Positions 63,725 to 64,000 of a DNA stretch of 64,000 bases are shown in pieces. The notes under the pieces are model-generated. The model searched no databases. It saw only the letters and a list, made by a program, of their open reading frames with translations, and was not told where the DNA came from. Within the stretch, counting starts at the first letter, position 1, and each line of letters opens with the position of its first letter. The position numbers were made by a program, and so were the translations under genes. The stretch comes from Flammulina velutipes. Taxonomy: Eukaryota; Basidiomycota; Agaricomycetes; Agaricales; Physalacriaceae. Where the stretch lies: positions 3,162,001 through 3,226,000 of the forward strand of contig CM022370.1 of assembly GCA_011800155.1 (NCBI GenBank). The letters run 5' to 3'.

Positions 63725-64000
63725 ATGGCGAAGATAGATTATGTTCTCTTCGACATGGATGGTTTGTATCCTTCCTTCGTTTTATAGAGTCTACTTATTC
63801 TAGTCAGGTCTAATGATTGATTCTGAGAAGATCTACACCGATGTGACGAGTCCGTAGGTCCTTCACAGTATTCATTCACGCGCGCTAACTAGAATCCTTG
63901 CTCGTAGATGCTATACTGGCGGAACATGGCAAAGAAATGACATGGGATATAAAAGCAGGATGCATGGGAAAGCGTAAGTTCGTCCCGTACCGTCGGATTA
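63725..64000 (+). CDS. HAD-superfamily phosphatase, pseudouridinase/GS1-like (3' end outside window)
   Basis: ATG 63725 starts MAKIDYVLFDMDG, the HAD motif I DxDG (nucleophile Asp and acid/base Asp). After an intron (GTTTGT...GTCAG) the text is LMIDSEKIYTDVT, the usual continuation of this family, and a second intron ends GTAG before NAILAEHGKEMTWDIKAGCM, then GK. Family members hydrolyse small phosphorylated metabolites such as pseudouridine 5'-phosphate or 2-deoxyglucose 6-phosphate. The gene is cut by the window edge before motifs II-IV, so substrate type cannot be told. It is divergent from the secreted repeat protein, about 270 bases away. Confidence 0.82.

Noticed and set aside
1..64000. 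A secondary-metabolite gene cluster or mating-type locus
   Set aside because: The methyltransferase, oxidoreductase, MFS exporter and regulators are scattered among housekeeping genes, and no synthase, cyclase, P450 backbone, homeodomain pair or pheromone receptor was seen.
1..64000. CRISPR arrays, prokaryotic operons, ribosome binding sites
   Set aside because: The window is eukaryotic with spliceosomal introns; no spaced direct repeats of CRISPR type were found.

Overview
The window is nuclear DNA of a basidiomycete fungus, most likely an Agaricomycete. The evidence is dense short introns (about 50 bases, GTACGT/GTAAGT-type donors), tightly packed genes on both strands, and typical mushroom families: a GPI-tailed copper radical oxidase, a DUF6593-like protein, tandem F-box paralogues, Zn2Cys6 regulators and a HAC1/Cib1-type bZIP. 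No close relative can be named from the sequence alone.

Layout. 1-5.05 kb is gene-poor: a truncated RecQ-like helicase, one orphan exon, a Pol III-like element and decayed repeats. 5.05-14.6 kb carries a small secreted protein (-), a large cytosolic protein that seems to have lost an N-terminal oxygenase domain (+), and a FUSC/ArAE-like membrane transporter (+). 14.8-21 kb has a BCAS3-like WD40 protein (-), a gene-free stretch with a long inverted repeat, and a CFA-synthase-type methyltransferase (-). 21-31.7 kb holds an MDM31/32 mitochondrial protein (+), a Zn2Cys6/Fungal_trans regulator with a 6-base micro-exon (+), a small membrane protein (-), a divergent kinase (-) and an NKAP homologue (+). 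31.9-35.4 kb is a tandem F-box pair. 36.5-43.4 kb has a copper radical oxidase (+), a GNAT acetyltransferase (-), an old-yellow-enzyme oxidoreductase (+) and the HAC1-like bZIP (+). 44.6-53.2 kb has a hypothetical protein, a CHZ1-like histone chaperone (-), a DUF6593-like protein (+), a single-pass membrane protein (-), a DHA2-type MFS exporter (+) and tRNA-Thr. 53.4-64 kb holds two regulators with C-terminal Zn2Cys6 clusters facing away from each other around a hypothetical gene, an intron-bearing tRNA-Met, a small-heat-shock protein, a second damaged-looking Met-type tRNA, a repeat-rich secreted protein and the start of a HAD phosphatase.

The genes do not form one pathway or an obvious biosynthetic cluster; this looks like ordinary mixed chromosome with a decayed left end. 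The strongest special observation is in the HAC1-like gene: its activation-domain frame is reached only by removing a short segment that ends at a CTG|CAGC site, as expected for Ire1-type unconventional splicing. Others are the 6-base micro-exon that completes a zinc cluster, an 8-base motif (TGTGGCGC) recurring mostly between genes, and a large imperfect inverted repeat.
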